Origin: Bacillus spongiae
GTDB taxonomy: Bacteria > Bacillota > Bacilli > Bacillales > Bacillaceae_K
DNA length: 64,000 nucleotides
Direction of reading: 5' to 3'
Assembly (NCBI RefSeq): GCF_037120725.1
Contig: NZ_JBBAXC010000004.1
Coordinates: forward strand, 1 to 64,000
Both the position numbers and the translations under genes were made by a program. Shown one piece after another: positions 10,045-19,152 of this stretch (the first letter of the stretch is position 1; every line of letters starts with the position of its first letter). The notes beneath the pieces are model-generated. The model searched no databases. It saw only the letters and a list, made by a program, of their open reading frames with translations, and had not been told where the DNA came from.

Positions 10045-10070
10045 AAAAGGTCGGGTTAACCCAACCTTTT
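10045..10070 (-). terminator. Hairpin with T run
   Basis: A 13-bp near-perfect inverted repeat (AAAAGGTCGGGTT and its partner) is followed on the minus strand by six T. It overlaps the end of the relic reading frame at 10056-10345. Confidence 0.6.
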
Positions 10071-10345
10071 CCCATAATAAAGATACGTATATATTTTCTC
10101 CCCTTCTTGTAATGGTAGTTCATACTTTCCAGGAGACTGCTTGATATAGATGATCCAACTATTTTTTCATCTGTTAAAAAATAGTTGATTTCATTCATGG
10201 TTTATGGGGTAAAGAGTATGCCGTCTTTAATAAAGTATTCATGTTCGTAGCTACATTGGAGAACCCCAATGAAAAAATTGATTGTTAACGATGTCTCCAT
10301 TTTTGATACTTAAAGCAACTCCAAATTTTTTTCATTCATTACGGA
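10056..10345 (-). pseudogene. Relic of an unrecognised gene
   Basis: The minus strand contains coding-like pieces in different frames: FGVALSIKNGDIVNNQFFHW near 10290-10345, and WIIYIKQSPG then KYELPLQEGEKIYTYLYYG near 10060-10160, which ends at the hairpin. Several stops separate them. The pieces look like parts of one decayed protein of about 90 residues. I do not recognise the family. Confidence 0.35.
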
Positions 10346-10368
10346 ATGCACAAAAAACCTTCCAGTAG

Positions 10369-10923
10369 TCAGATACTCTCCTTACTTCCTTCACTATCTG
10401 ATACAGCTGGTTCTGTTTCTTCAACACTCTCTTCTATTTGCTTTAAAATCAGGTTCAATATATCTGATTGTGTCATATCATTCGTCAACATCGTTTCGCC
10501 ATCCACGCCAAGGTAGTCTTTTGGATTCCACCAAGCTCGTAAAGAATCTTCTCCAAACTCCTTTTTCTTTGAGCGAGTTTGATGACGCTCCACTGTTTTC
10601 TCGAAGGATAGATCAAAATAGTAGGTATACGCCTTTCCTTTATAAAACTCAATTAAATATTGTAGCATTTCACCGTAACGTTGTTTATTTAAAATTCCTT
10701 CAACAATCACAAACTCACATTTATCTCTACCATACTCTGTGATTTGGCGAATTAAATCGTGAGAAAGATTTCCTTTTCTATCTTGAACGTTCAACATATC
10801 ACGTCGAACAGCATCTTGAGAAACTAAAAGAGTCCCTTGTCCAAATTGTTCTTGAAGCTTTTTCGCTATCGTTGTTTTTCCGCTTCCGGAATTTCCTCGA
10901 ATGATAATTAATTTAGATTCCAT
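10369..10923 (-). CDS. P-loop kinase (AAA_33 / zeta-toxin-like fold)
   Basis: Protein of 184 residues from ATG 10923 with GGAGTG upstream. Walker A GNSGSGKTTIAKKL is at residues 9-22, and FVIVEGIL near 71-78 is a Walker B-like strand with a conserved acidic residue. RRDMLNVQD and the Arg-rich HQTRSKKKEF lid fit nucleotide-monophosphate-type or small-molecule kinases. Bacillus genomes carry many such uncharacterised kinases, and the substrate is unknown. It is one of three P-loop kinases within 3.5 kb (also 11140 and 13275) that are not closely similar to each other. Stand-alone gene. Confidence 0.8.
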   Translation of the reverse strand: MESKLIIIRGNSGSGKTTIAKKLQEQFGQGTLLVSQDAVRRDMLNVQDRKGNLSHDLIRQITEYGRDKCEFVIVEGILNKQRYGEMLQYLIEFYKGKAYTYYFDLSFEKTVERHQTRSKKKEFGEDSLRAWWNPKDYLGVDGETMLTNDMTQSDILNLILKQIEESVEETEPAVSDSEGSKESI

Positions 10924-11139
10924 TTCAATTCACTCCATTCCGTTTGCCTCACCTATCAATAATCAAATTTCTATTAAATAATAATACAGTCCTACAACTT
11001 CAAGCGATTGTTACTGAACCATTTTCTTCTTTTATTGTATGGACTAACAGAGGCGTATTTTATATGTATCTACTTATTTCTTAATAGAGGGTCTTTGAGA
11101 AAGCCTCTCTAGCTATATGATATTGAAAAATGGACTGTT

Positions 11140-11682
11140 TTAACAGCTCGATATTTCAATTAATATGCTTTCAACAATAGTAGAAACAGATTGTGTTCCG
11201 TCAACAATAAAGTCTGAATTCGGTTTTATTGATGTTAGCATTTCAACATAGCCCCTTCTTCCTTGCAATATGTAGTTCTCCATTTCCAACAATATCTTTT
11301 CGTTCGAACAATTGTTAAAATCCCTTCTTACACGGCGTGCCAGTGCTATATCTAATGGTGTATCAATAAATATTGTAAAATCAATTATTGGACTTATTGC
11401 CGAGTTTTTATAAGAAAATGGAAAGTCAAGCACGATATAGTCTAATTGTTGATCCCTTAATGTGTTAATATCACTAATTAATGGACTTAAATTCCATTCA
11501 TTATAATTTGCTCCTCTATCCACCCAATCAATTATGTCTTCAGGGCCTTCAAACTGATAGTCATCAAAATAAAGAACGTTAGCCTTTTGTAATTTTGCTG
11601 TTAATTTTTTTGCAACGGTTGTTTTTCCTCCTCCAGAAACCCCAGCTATTGCAATAACACGTGGAAGCTTTGCCTTTACCAA
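11140..11682 (-). CDS. P-loop kinase, uridine-kinase-like
   Basis: Protein of 180 residues, starting at TTG 11682 behind GAGGGGAA. Walker A GVSGGGKTTVAKKL is near residues 14-27, followed by VLYFDDYQF, where the second Asp matches the catalytic/substrate Asp of phosphoribulokinase/uridine-kinase enzymes. YIVLDFPFSYKN is the Walker B region, and an ARRVRRDF lid is near residues 113-120. The order agrees with the uridine kinase superfamily, but the protein is shorter than Udk (about 210), so the substrate may differ. About 400 bases without a gene separate it from the acetyltransferase. Confidence 0.78.
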   Translation of the reverse strand: MVKAKLPRVIAIAGVSGGGKTTVAKKLTAKLQKANVLYFDDYQFEGPEDIIDWVDRGANYNEWNLSPLISDINTLRDQQLDYIVLDFPFSYKNSAISPIIDFTIFIDTPLDIALARRVRRDFNNCSNEKILLEMENYILQGRRGYVEMLTSIKPNSDFIVDGTQSVSTIVESILIEISSC

Positions 11683-12056
11683 ATATAATTCCCCTCACTT
11701 TAAATTAACTGATTCAATTATGCTCTTAAAACTCGAAATTATGTTAACCAGTAACTTTACGTACCTTCTACCAATAAAAGACCTTCTGTTTACCTTTTTT
11801 GTAGCTCAACCTTACTTTTAGATGGCTCTATATTCAACAGAGTGACATATTCGAGGTTCAGAGAGTAGCTCAGATAGCTTTATAAATAAACATCATGATG
11901 ATTCTTCTTTATAGAAGTGAGCAGCTTTTGTCCGGCATTAATCGTTTCTATTAAATTTGAAGATAAAATTAACTCTATCCTTCCTACAGCTAAGGACGTG
12001 ATGAATCAATGTAACTCCCTCTAGATTCTCCTGTTCATGTCTATAAAAAAATCAGT
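11683..12056. other. Intergenic stretch with a possible short relic
   Basis: No gene seen. On the minus strand around 11900-12040 a coding-like run, NLEGVTLIHHVLSCRKDRV then NFIFKFNRN, is bounded by stops on both sides. It may be a fragment of a lost gene. Confidence 0.3.
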
Positions 12057-12079
12057 GACAAGAAACTTAATTTCTTGTC
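12057..12079 (-). terminator. Hairpin after the acetyltransferase gene
   Basis: A 9-bp perfect stem, GACAAGAAA with its complement and a 5-base loop, directly follows the stop codon. A T run comes 5 bases later on the minus strand. Confidence 0.55.
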
Positions 12080-12553
12080 TTATCTTCTCTCGTTCTTAAC
12101 CTTTTTCACCACAACTTTTTCTTTGCCGAGCGTATCACCATAATCAACAAACCCTAAGCTTGAATACAATTGATGAGCAGCATTATTCTCTGGGTGATAG
12201 CCTACTACAATCGTATCCGCATCTAGTAATTTAGCCATCTCCAACATCATTAACTTTGTCGCTACTTTTCCTATGCCCTTACCTTGATAACGTTTATCAA
12301 CCATTATTCGATATATCCAATAGCCCCAATTTCCATTTAGTTCTTCTTGGACAGAATTAAACATCAAAAAACCAACTATCTTTTCTTCAAAATAGATTGC
12401 ATAAGGCTTTAACGTTGGTTCAAATTTTGATTGAGCGATCGAAATTGCATTTGATTCAATATAACTCCTTTGGTCTACTGATACATCTAATAGACAACAT
12501 TCATACCAATTTTCTGAACTCAATTCTTTCAATTTAACCTTAACATTAGTCAA
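12080..12553 (-). CDS. GNAT acetyltransferase, spermine/spermidine type (BltD-like)
   Basis: Protein of 157 residues when started at TTG 12553, which has AAAAGGGGAA five bases upstream; a longer frame to 12688 has no ribosome binding site. GNAT motif A is RIMVDKRYQGKGIGKVATKL near residues 87-106, and motif B NNAAHQLYSSLGF follows. The start region with DQRSYIESNAISIAQSK resembles BltD/SpeG diamine and spermine N-acetyltransferases, which use acetyl-CoA to detoxify polyamines. Substrate assignment is by resemblance only. The gene is alone. Confidence 0.8.
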   Translation of the reverse strand: MTNVKVKLKELSSENWYECCLLDVSVDQRSYIESNAISIAQSKFEPTLKPYAIYFEEKIVGFLMFNSVQEELNGNWGYWIYRIMVDKRYQGKGIGKVATKLMMLEMAKLLDADTIVVGYHPENNAAHQLYSSLGFVDYGDTLGKEKVVVKKVKNERR

Positions 12554-12916
12554 TAAAATTCCCCTTTTCCATTCAACATAACAGGAACGCCTTAACGACG
12601 TTCCCTCGTAACGATTCCTATTTATAACCTGCCTGAACCTACAATAACATAAATAAATTCTCTTTTTTTCTATAAATATACTATTCATATCATTTTATCA
12701 GTTTAAATTGTTGCTAGAAAAGGATGGGCATTTGCCAATACTAACGCTCAACATTTTCACCTATGCAGATCTGCCTAAAGAGTTTGAAGGAAGGAACAAT
12801 TCAAGTTAGATGGCTAACTACCTTGATTGGTTATTGGACAATAGTGGAGTTGAACAATTGCTTTCTTCGCGTCCTGTCAAACATTAAAACATCCAACAGT
12901 TGAATTTACGGATAGT
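12554..12916. other. Intergenic stretch
   Basis: A coding-like plus-strand piece (LPILTLNIFTYADLPKEFEG, near 12736-12800) and a second piece, ANYLDWLLDNSGVEQLL, look like a decayed gene, but no start, ribosome site or family can be given. Confidence 0.25.
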
Positions 12917-13111
12917 TTATTCTTTATCCTTTGTGGTAAAAAATGAGGCACAAAATAGAGTAAGTGCAAGAAAAATAAAGGATAGTGATAGGTGTTGCTC
13001 CTTATAAATAAAAGCCCCGTTAAATTTTTGTATAAACAAGGATATCCCAATAATGAAAAAAATTATTCCTAATCCAACGTTTACTTTTCCTAATAGAGTA
13101 AGATTTTTCAT
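12917..13111 (-). CDS. Small two-helix membrane protein
   Basis: Protein of 64 residues with hydrophobic segments near residues 8-27 and 40-57 and a charged end, TTKDKE. ATG 13111 is preferred because AGGAG sits 9 bases before it; the ATG at 13120 touches the same site. No family recognised. Length and topology are typical of small Bacillus membrane proteins of unknown role. Confidence 0.6.
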   Translation of the reverse strand: MKNLTLLGKVNVGLGIIFFIIGISLFIQKFNGAFIYKEQHLSLSFIFLALTLFCASFFTTKDKE

Positions 13112-13274
13112 ACAATTCATCTCCTATCTAGAAATTATCGAATGTAGTGTACAATCCATACATGAGATATACGATTATAATCACTAACTAGTTTCATTTC
13201 GGAGAATATTTGTATTTATGAATCACTCTAATATATAAGCTACAAAGATAAAGCTTCTATAATGAAAATACAAG

Positions 13275-13859
13275 TCACCCACTTTTAATAGGGAAAGTAT
13301 TTGCTTCGTTTAGCACCCATTTTCGAACAACATCTATTGATTTATGTGATGGGTTAGAACCGTTTATTATTACATCTGCAAACCATTTTGTCGGTTCAAT
13401 AAACTCGTTATAGCGGTGTCTTACAAGATCTAGATATTCTGATGTGATTTCATCAAACGTCTCTTCACTTATGTCTCTTTTTAATCTCCTTACCAATCTC
13501 TCATCTGACGGGCAATCTATGAAAACTTTTAAATCTAGTTGCTTTCTAATTTCTTCAAAATATAAGACCATTAACCCTTCGATAATTACTACATTATACT
13601 TTTGAGAAGAACATACTTCTTTAATATCGTTGCACAGTCTTACGATATCCACTGACGTAGGATGATCATAGTCATCATATAGTCTCCCATTATATGGGGC
13701 GTTAGCTTTAGGCTTTACTTTATGAAAATAATGATCTGTTGAGATGGCTTTAACGTTAGCCCCCTTTAACGAACTTGCTAATTTATTACAAAAAGTAGTT
13801 TTGCCACTTCCGGAACCTCCGGCTATTCCAATTAAAATACTATTTTGAAAATACTCCAT
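13275..13859 (-). CDS. Uridine kinase family protein
   Basis: Protein of 194 residues. Walker A GGSGSGKTTFCNKL is near residues 14-27, ISTDHYFHK carries the conserved catalytic Asp, and YDDYDHPTSVD is close to the substrate-binding motif of uridine/cytidine kinases. YNVVIIEGLMVL is the Walker B strand, and the Arg-rich lid RRLKRDISEE follows. Uridine kinases transfer phosphate from a nucleoside triphosphate to uridine or cytidine. The usual Bacillus udk lies in another context, so this is probably a second, specialised paralogue. It is the best-conserved of the three kinases here. Confidence 0.83.
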   Translation of the reverse strand: MEYFQNSILIGIAGGSGSGKTTFCNKLASSLKGANVKAISTDHYFHKVKPKANAPYNGRLYDDYDHPTSVDIVRLCNDIKEVCSSQKYNVVIIEGLMVLYFEEIRKQLDLKVFIDCPSDERLVRRLKRDISEETFDEITSEYLDLVRHRYNEFIEPTKWFADVIINGSNPSHKSIDVVRKWVLNEANTFPIKSG

Positions 13860-13984
13860 AGCTAACTGTTATTCCTCTCTCCATTCTCCAAGCATAGCTC
13901 TGTTTCTACACTACACATGTAACATCCAGTGCCTCGCCGATTAATACGATTATAAATAGGAATGTATCCGTTCCATGTCTGTTA

Positions 13985-14608
13985 TTAAATACGGATTATC
14001 TTTCTCATCTTCTCAATAAGGAGGTTAACTTTTCTAGAGTCGTCTTTTACAACTTGCAATTCTCGTTGAGTTATTCCAACTAATTGCAGAAAATCTACTC
14101 TCCCATGAACTGTATCAGTTCCTTCTGCCTCTGTATCCTGAACAATTAGTAGCGCAGTAATAGCAGACTCTTTCCCAATATGAAGGGAAGTTCCATTTCC
14201 AGCAACATATTGCATTGGTTCAAAAAATTTTTCTTTTGTATACGTATAACGAGCAAGATTAGATAGCATATCTGCTGCCCATAAACAATCTTCAATTGAA
14301 TCCGCTTTTAGTTTAATCGTCATTTCATAGCCCCAACGACTCCATTCACCACCAAAAGATTCTTCATTTGTGTAGAGCTCCGTCATCCCATACGTTAATA
14401 GATGTTTGTACCCATTTGAAGATTGATAAATGCTAAAACCATCTAAAAATTCCTCTCCTCCAAAAAGAGAACGCTTATGGATCTCAGTTGCATAGTGTGC
14501 AGGTTCCTGATCAGCATATAGTTTCTGAAACACTTCATCTATTGCATCCCACCCTGGTGCCCAGTCTTCTTCCAATGAAGCTCTTTTCTTATATTCTTCT
14601 AAAAGCAA
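13985..14608 (-). CDS. Suppressor-of-fused (SUFU) domain protein
   Basis: Protein of 207 residues from TTG 14608 with GAGGAGGGG upstream. WAPGWDAID followed by HYATEIHKR and LDGFSIYQSSNGYKHLLTYG is the start of the bacterial SUFU domain, and GGEWSRWGYEMTIKL continues it. In bacteria this domain is widespread and is proposed to act as an immunity or toxin-binding module, because it often sits beside polymorphic toxins. No toxin gene is recognisable next to it here. A cytoplasmic location is expected because there is no signal peptide. Confidence 0.85.
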   Translation of the reverse strand: MLLEEYKKRASLEEDWAPGWDAIDEVFQKLYADQEPAHYATEIHKRSLFGGEEFLDGFSIYQSSNGYKHLLTYGMTELYTNEESFGGEWSRWGYEMTIKLKADSIEDCLWAADMLSNLARYTYTKEKFFEPMQYVAGNGTSLHIGKESAITALLIVQDTEAEGTDTVHGRVDFLQLVGITQRELQVVKDDSRKVNLLIEKMRKIIRI

Positions 14609-14754
14609 GAATACCCCTCCTCACATAGACTCTTTATAAATCATTGAAAAAATTATAGAAGATAAATTCTTCATTAACCTTCTCAATCTGTATCTTCTTT
14701 TACTAATTTTGGATGATACTATTATTATTTCCTTTTATATAATAAATCTTGTTT

Positions 14755-15000
14755 TCAATATTCTACAATATTTAGTTTGATACAAATAGAACGGTTGTTT
14801 GTAAAACACTCTTTGGCATTCCTATTTACTATATTTCCAACCATACTTATGTAATCAAGGTCTTCATTCAGCATACTGTGTTTAAAGAGTGTATTCGGTG
14901 GTAAAATATATACAAAGAAACTAAGTTTTTTTTGCTTTCTATCTTCTGATTCTTTATAACGATTTTTTTGGTTTAATTTTTCCAAAAACTTTATTAGCAT
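14755..15000 (-). CDS. Hypothetical protein, directly after the serine hydrolase gene
   Basis: An 81-codon frame whose ATG follows the stop of the upstream gene with no spacer (TAA-ATG). The weak AAGG upstream could allow translation by re-initiation. The start is lysine-rich (KNRYKESEDRKQKK), followed by FFVYILPPNTLF. No family recognised. Coding status is uncertain; it may be chance read-through sequence. Confidence 0.35.
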   Translation of the reverse strand: MLIKFLEKLNQKNRYKESEDRKQKKLSFFVYILPPNTLFKHSMLNEDLDYISMVGNIVNRNAKECFTNNRSICIKLNIVEY

Positions 15001-16173
15001 TTACCTTATTGAAGGAATAATATATTTTTCTAAAAGGGGATCTACGTCCATTCCACTTGATGTTTGAACTACAACTAGATTGAGATCAGGAACAATCACC
15101 ATATACTGCCCATATAATCCCATACCTCTAAAGGTATTGAATCCTAGGATAGATTTTAACCAAAGAAAATATCCATACTTATCCCCATCAAAGTTTTGAT
15201 TGGTATCACCGTACGGTTTTGTACTTTCATCAACCCATCCTTTAGGGAAAATTTGCTTGTCTTCCCAACGACCATTTCTTAAATATAAATAGCCAATCTT
15301 TGCTATGTCTCTCGGTTTCATCATTATCCCTGTTCCACCATATGAAGTGCCTGATTGATCTACTGGCCATTCTACATCTGTAATTCCCATCGGTTTAAAC
15401 AAATGGATTCGAGCAAAATCGGATAGACTTTGTCCAGTAGCCACTTGTACAACTTTTGATACAACTCGAGCGTCACCTGTGCTATAGTTCCAGAAGTCCG
15501 GTTCTTTTCTGATAGGACGATTCATGATAAAATATGCTGGATCTTCTGCTTGCATAAATTGATTCCATGTATCAGATTGATAAAAGCCTCTTTTTGTTTG
15601 TTCAGGAAAGTCTATTCCAGATCTCATTGTTAACAATCGTTTAATAGATAGTCCTTCTACCCAGTTATTCTTGTTTTCTATCTTGGCATCGTCGAGATAA
15701 TTTAATACTTTATCGTCTACACTATTAATTTTGCCTTGTTCAATTGCGACCCCTACTAAAGCAGATGTTATGCTTTTTGTAACTGAATAAATTGGATGAA
15801 GTACTTCTTGGTTATACTCTCCCCCATATTTTTCTGCCACAATATAACCATCTTTCACTACAAGCAAACCTTCCATTGGTATGTTTTCTTTCTCTATAAA
15901 GTCAAACATATCCTGTAATAAAGCTGAATCCATCCCTACACTTTCAGGTGACGTTCTCTTCCATTCCTCTGCTGGCCAGTACTGTAAGATTTCTTCCATT
16001 TTTGTTGGAATAGCTATTAGTTCCTCTTCTGTTTGATTTTTCTCTCCTGCTAAATCAGAATCTTTTTTTATTCCATCTGATAGGTTATCTTCCGTCTCTT
16101 TATTGCTACACGCAACAACCAAAAATATCATAGAAAATAATACCATGAATGTCACCCTTATATCACTTCTCAT
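15001..16173 (-). CDS. Serine hydrolase lipoprotein, class C beta-lactamase fold
   Basis: Protein of 390 residues. A type II signal peptide with lipobox VVAC near residues 19-22 predicts a lipoprotein on the outer membrane face. The catalytic SxxK is in HPIYSVTKSIT, and the Tyr motif is WNYSTGD (YST instead of YAN/YSN), close to 6-aminohexanoate-dimer hydrolase (NylB) and EstB-like enzymes. Likely reactions are ester or amide hydrolysis, or peptidoglycan peptide trimming. It is divergent from the LysR-type regulator at 16281, with a 22-bp palindrome between them, so that regulator probably controls it. Confidence 0.88.
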   Translation of the reverse strand: MRSDIRVTFMVLFSMIFLVVACSNKETEDNLSDGIKKDSDLAGEKNQTEEELIAIPTKMEEILQYWPAEEWKRTSPESVGMDSALLQDMFDFIEKENIPMEGLLVVKDGYIVAEKYGGEYNQEVLHPIYSVTKSITSALVGVAIEQGKINSVDDKVLNYLDDAKIENKNNWVEGLSIKRLLTMRSGIDFPEQTKRGFYQSDTWNQFMQAEDPAYFIMNRPIRKEPDFWNYSTGDARVVSKVVQVATGQSLSDFARIHLFKPMGITDVEWPVDQSGTSYGGTGIMMKPRDIAKIGYLYLRNGRWEDKQIFPKGWVDESTKPYGDTNQNFDGDKYGYFLWLKSILGFNTFRGMGLYGQYMVIVPDLNLVVVQTSSGMDVDPLLEKYIIPSIR

Positions 16174-16230
16174 ATTTTACCTCCTAAACTATTTAATTCC
16201 ATTCTATTAGCAGGTATAATATATGTAAAA

Positions 16231-16252
16231 TATATATTATTTATAATATATA
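16231..16252. promoter_or_regulatory. 22-bp perfect palindrome, probable LysR-type operator
   Basis: TATATATTAT-TT-ATAATATATA lies between the divergent hydrolase and LysR genes, 29 bases before the regulator's ATG. It is AT-only, so its significance rests on perfect symmetry and location. Confidence 0.55.
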
Positions 16253-16280
16253 TAAAAATTATATATAAGTGGTGGAAGAA

Positions 16281-17183
16281 ATGATTGAATTATTAGAATC
16301 TTTTAAAGCTGTTGTAGAGTGTGGGTCATTATCTAGTGCAGCAAGAAAGCTACATACAAATCAACCGAATTTAACAGTAAGAATACAAAAGCTTGAACAA
16401 GATTTTGGAGTAAAACTGTTTGATCGTGAAGGAAAAAAGCTAATGTTGAATCCCATTGGAAGAAAAATGTATGATCAAACAAAGACACTACTAAATATGT
16501 ATGATGAGATACGTGGGGAAATTACATTATATAACCAACCTCATTTTGGACACATTCGAATTGGAGGGGGTTTTCAGATTTTGTTAACGTCTTTACCACC
16601 ATTATTATTAAAATTTAGCCAATTATACCCGAAAGTTACGTATTCTATTAACGAAATTGGACCCTCAAATGATCTATATCGTCTAGTAGACCAATACGTC
16701 ATTGACTTTGGTTTCGTCGATACTAAACATTCATCGTTTGAAAATATAAATACTATTCAATTAGGAATTCATTCAAACATAAAGTTAATTGTTTCTAAAA
16801 ATAGCATTTTTTCAGGACTTGACACGATCAATATTAAGGACTTAGAGAAGCTTTCCTTTATTACCTTTAAAAAAGGAACAAAATTAATGGATTTTATTGA
16901 GGAAACGCTTGAAGAGAATGGAATCTCTCTTTCAGTTAAGATGGAAATTGATCACATAGAACTGATTATTAAATTTGTTGAAATGGGCATGGGCGCTGCT
17001 TTTCTTCCTATATCTACAGGCTCTGACATTTTCGAGGATAAACATGTACAGCTATTGAATGTTAATGGGGTTGAATTTAAACAAAAACCAATTTATTTAA
17101 TATACCGGAAAAATCGTTATTTTCCTCCTGCTTTAGAGCAATTCATGAATGAAGTAAACGCTCATTTCCATATTCATATATGA
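16281..17183 (+). CDS. LysR family transcriptional regulator
   Basis: Protein of 300 residues. The winged helix-turn-helix is at residues 1-60 (FKAVVECGSLSSAARKLHTN then QPNLTVRIQKLEQDFGVKLF), followed by a LysR substrate-binding domain with RIGGGFQILLTSLPPLLLKF near residue 95. ATG 16281 is chosen because GGTGG lies upstream; GTG 16269 would add four residues containing that site. LysR proteins usually activate a divergent gene and repress themselves, which fits the serine hydrolase opposite. Ligand unknown. Confidence 0.92.
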   Translation: MIELLESFKAVVECGSLSSAARKLHTNQPNLTVRIQKLEQDFGVKLFDREGKKLMLNPIGRKMYDQTKTLLNMYDEIRGEITLYNQPHFGHIRIGGGFQILLTSLPPLLLKFSQLYPKVTYSINEIGPSNDLYRLVDQYVIDFGFVDTKHSSFENINTIQLGIHSNIKLIVSKNSIFSGLDTINIKDLEKLSFITFKKGTKLMDFIEETLEENGISLSVKMEIDHIELIIKFVEMGMGAAFLPISTGSDIFEDKHVQLLNVNGVEFKQKPIYLIYRKNRYFPPALEQFMNEVNAHFHIHI

Positions 17184-17344
17184 TAACTTAAATGAAGTTG
17201 TTCTTATATTAGAAGAATTCTTAACCTACTACCTCTTTATATTTGGTTATTCTTTCACTAAATATGACCTCAACAGTATAACCTTTTAATTATAGGCTAT
17301 TCCTTCTCTCGTCCAATGTCGTTCTTCGTTCTTACCTTAATAAA

Positions 17345-17944
17345 TCAATTTTTTAAAAGATATGACGGATAAAAAGACAGACTATGAGAAGGAGGATTCA
17401 TTCCTGAGGGGTCGACTATGAAACCAAGTTGGCTATAAAAGTAAAAAAATATGAAAAAGGTTACGATAAGAAAAATAGGATGACGGATAAATGACAAGTG
17501 AGTTTTGTCCTCTTTCTGCATCGTTTCTTCTTGAATAAAATAAATTAATGTCAGCATAAAGCCAATAAACAGTACAAACATTACGTATATCATGCTGTCC
17601 CAATATTTTAAGGGAATCATTTCACCAAGCATAGCACCCATCATCCCACCCATTAGTCCCGATAACATACCATCTAACACAGATAAGACACTTGTAGGCA
17701 ACCCCAACATAAAACCAATAATCATTCCTATACCCATACTAATTACAGTAGAAAAAAACAGTTGTCCATTAAGAAGGATTCCAACTATCACCCCTCCTAA
17801 CAATCCCGTCATCATCCCTACAACCATGGCAATCATCATACCTGTCATCTTTGTCATTCTAGTTCTCTCTCTCCAAGTGATGAACATAATCAGTGAGATT
17901 AGTAAAATTATAACAATGATTAATACAAATAATGAGGTAGTCAT
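17345..17944 (-). CDS. Gly/Met-rich polytopic membrane protein
   Basis: Protein of 199 residues with about five or six membrane segments. The central part is full of GxxxG and GMM patterns (MMIAMVVGMMTGLLGG, GMGIGMIIGFMLG written in part, GLMGGMMGAMLG), suggesting tight glycine-zipper helix packing. ATG 17944 has GGGAG seven bases upstream; the frame extends further but without a ribosome site. Not assigned to a family. The methionine richness might suggest metal handling, but there is no His/Cys motif. Single gene. Confidence 0.65.
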   Translation of the reverse strand: MTTSLFVLIIVIILLISLIMFITWRERTRMTKMTGMMIAMVVGMMTGLLGGVIVGILLNGQLFFSTVISMGIGMIIGFMLGLPTSVLSVLDGMLSGLMGGMMGAMLGEMIPLKYWDSMIYVMFVLFIGFMLTLIYFIQEETMQKEDKTHLSFIRHPIFLIVTFFIFFYFYSQLGFIVDPSGMNPPSHSLSFYPSYLLKN

Positions 17945-18333
17945 GCATAAACTCCCTTCTATACCGTACATTTTTAGTAAGTATATGAAAATAGACGAAC
18001 GAATATACAAGTAAAAGATTAACGAAGAAGTCATGAATCCTCTATTATTTAGATTCTATTAGAAGACATTTATTGACCTTCTCCATTTCGCTTTGAAGAT
18101 TTTTTCATTTCCATGCTTCTAGCGTAGTCAATGAAAAATGCTTCTCTTTATCAAGTTAACTCTCTAATTTGAGACTTTATAAAGTCACTTTTGCAAGAAC
18201 GCTTCACCCTTAAAACGTTCGTGTGCTGCTGATACAATAATTTTCCTTTTCCTTCTAGTTTCTTATGAACTTTATTCCCTCATTATTTTTTTAGTATTTT
18301 CATTGATTACATTTTCCGCTGCATAGGTTCAAG
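17945..18333. other. Gene-free stretch
   Basis: Only short coding-like fragments on the minus strand (for example FFIDYARSMEMKKSS near 18100) appear, interrupted by stops. Nothing can be named. Confidence 0.3.
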
Positions 18334-18368
18334 AAAGGGTGCTTTTCTATCATAGAAAAGCACCCTTT
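18334..18368 (-). terminator. Strong hairpin terminator of the PadR-HAAS operon
   Basis: A perfect 16-bp stem (AAAGGGTGCTTTTCTA and complement) with a 3-base loop lies 16 bases after the HAAS gene stop. The T content inside the arm makes it likely to work for the minus strand. Confidence 0.75.
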
Positions 18369-18384
18369 CTGAAAGACCACCTAT

Positions 18385-19152
18385 TTAATTATGTTTTTTC
18401 TCCTTTTTCTTTTCTTTTATAAAAAAGTAAAGTAAGTAAAGGGCAATACATACTTGTGAACCTATTCCTCCTATTATTACCTTCGTGTTAGTCGGAATGT
18501 TGGTCATGTTTATAAGAATCTCTGGAACATATAAGAGAATAGGGAGGATAATCCAGATCCAGGATTTGCCCGAAATCGACATTCCAACGAAAACAAGAAT
18601 ACAAAATACGATGGCTATAACATTCCAATTACCCCCAAACTGAATAGTTGGCGAATTATAGGTTCCATTGAAAAACAATAACGCTAAAAATAAAAGCAAT
18701 GGAGTAATCCCATTAACCCCAAATATTACCCATTCTTTTATTTTCGAGACGTTGTTACTTGCTAAATACTTAAATGAAACCACAATAAGAGACAAAAACG
18801 ATAATAAAATCAACGGATACCCTATTAACTGTATTAATGAATAGGATAAACCTCCTGTTAGGGCATCTCCCATTAAAATGTAAGAAAAGGCTCCTAAACA
18901 AATTAGAAAAATCGTTTTTAGCACACCTCTAAAATCTATAGGCATCTCACCCGCTATTTGCTCCATATATTCCTTTGGCGTTATTCCAATGATTTCGTCT
19001 ACGTTTTTGTTGTTTTTTTCGGCTTCAAATAAATGATCTTCTAATTCATCAATAACCTCCTCAATTTCTCTTTCATTTTTCCCGCTTGAAACTAAATACA
19101 TCCTTAAGCTTACTAAAAAATCGCTGCTTTCTTTGGATAGATTTATAATCAT
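18385..19152 (-). CDS. HAAS-domain membrane protein, partner of PadR
   Basis: Protein of 255 residues. The N-terminal 75 residues are soluble and helical (DFLVSLRMYLVSSG then EIEEVIDELEDHLFEAEK and ITPKEYMEQIAGEMP), which is the HAAS/DUF1700-like signalling domain. Six membrane segments follow. It overlaps the padR gene by 4 bases (ATGA). This pair is a recurring unit in Firmicutes in which the HAAS domain is thought to connect an envelope process to the PadR regulator. Function beyond that is unknown. Confidence 0.82.
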   Translation of the reverse strand: MIINLSKESSDFLVSLRMYLVSSGKNEREIEEVIDELEDHLFEAEKNNKNVDEIIGITPKEYMEQIAGEMPIDFRGVLKTIFLICLGAFSYILMGDALTGGLSYSLIQLIGYPLILLSFLSLIVVSFKYLASNNVSKIKEWVIFGVNGITPLLLFLALLFFNGTYNSPTIQFGGNWNVIAIVFCILVFVGMSISGKSWIWIILPILLYVPEILINMTNIPTNTKVIIGGIGSQVCIALYLLYFFIKEKKKEKKHN

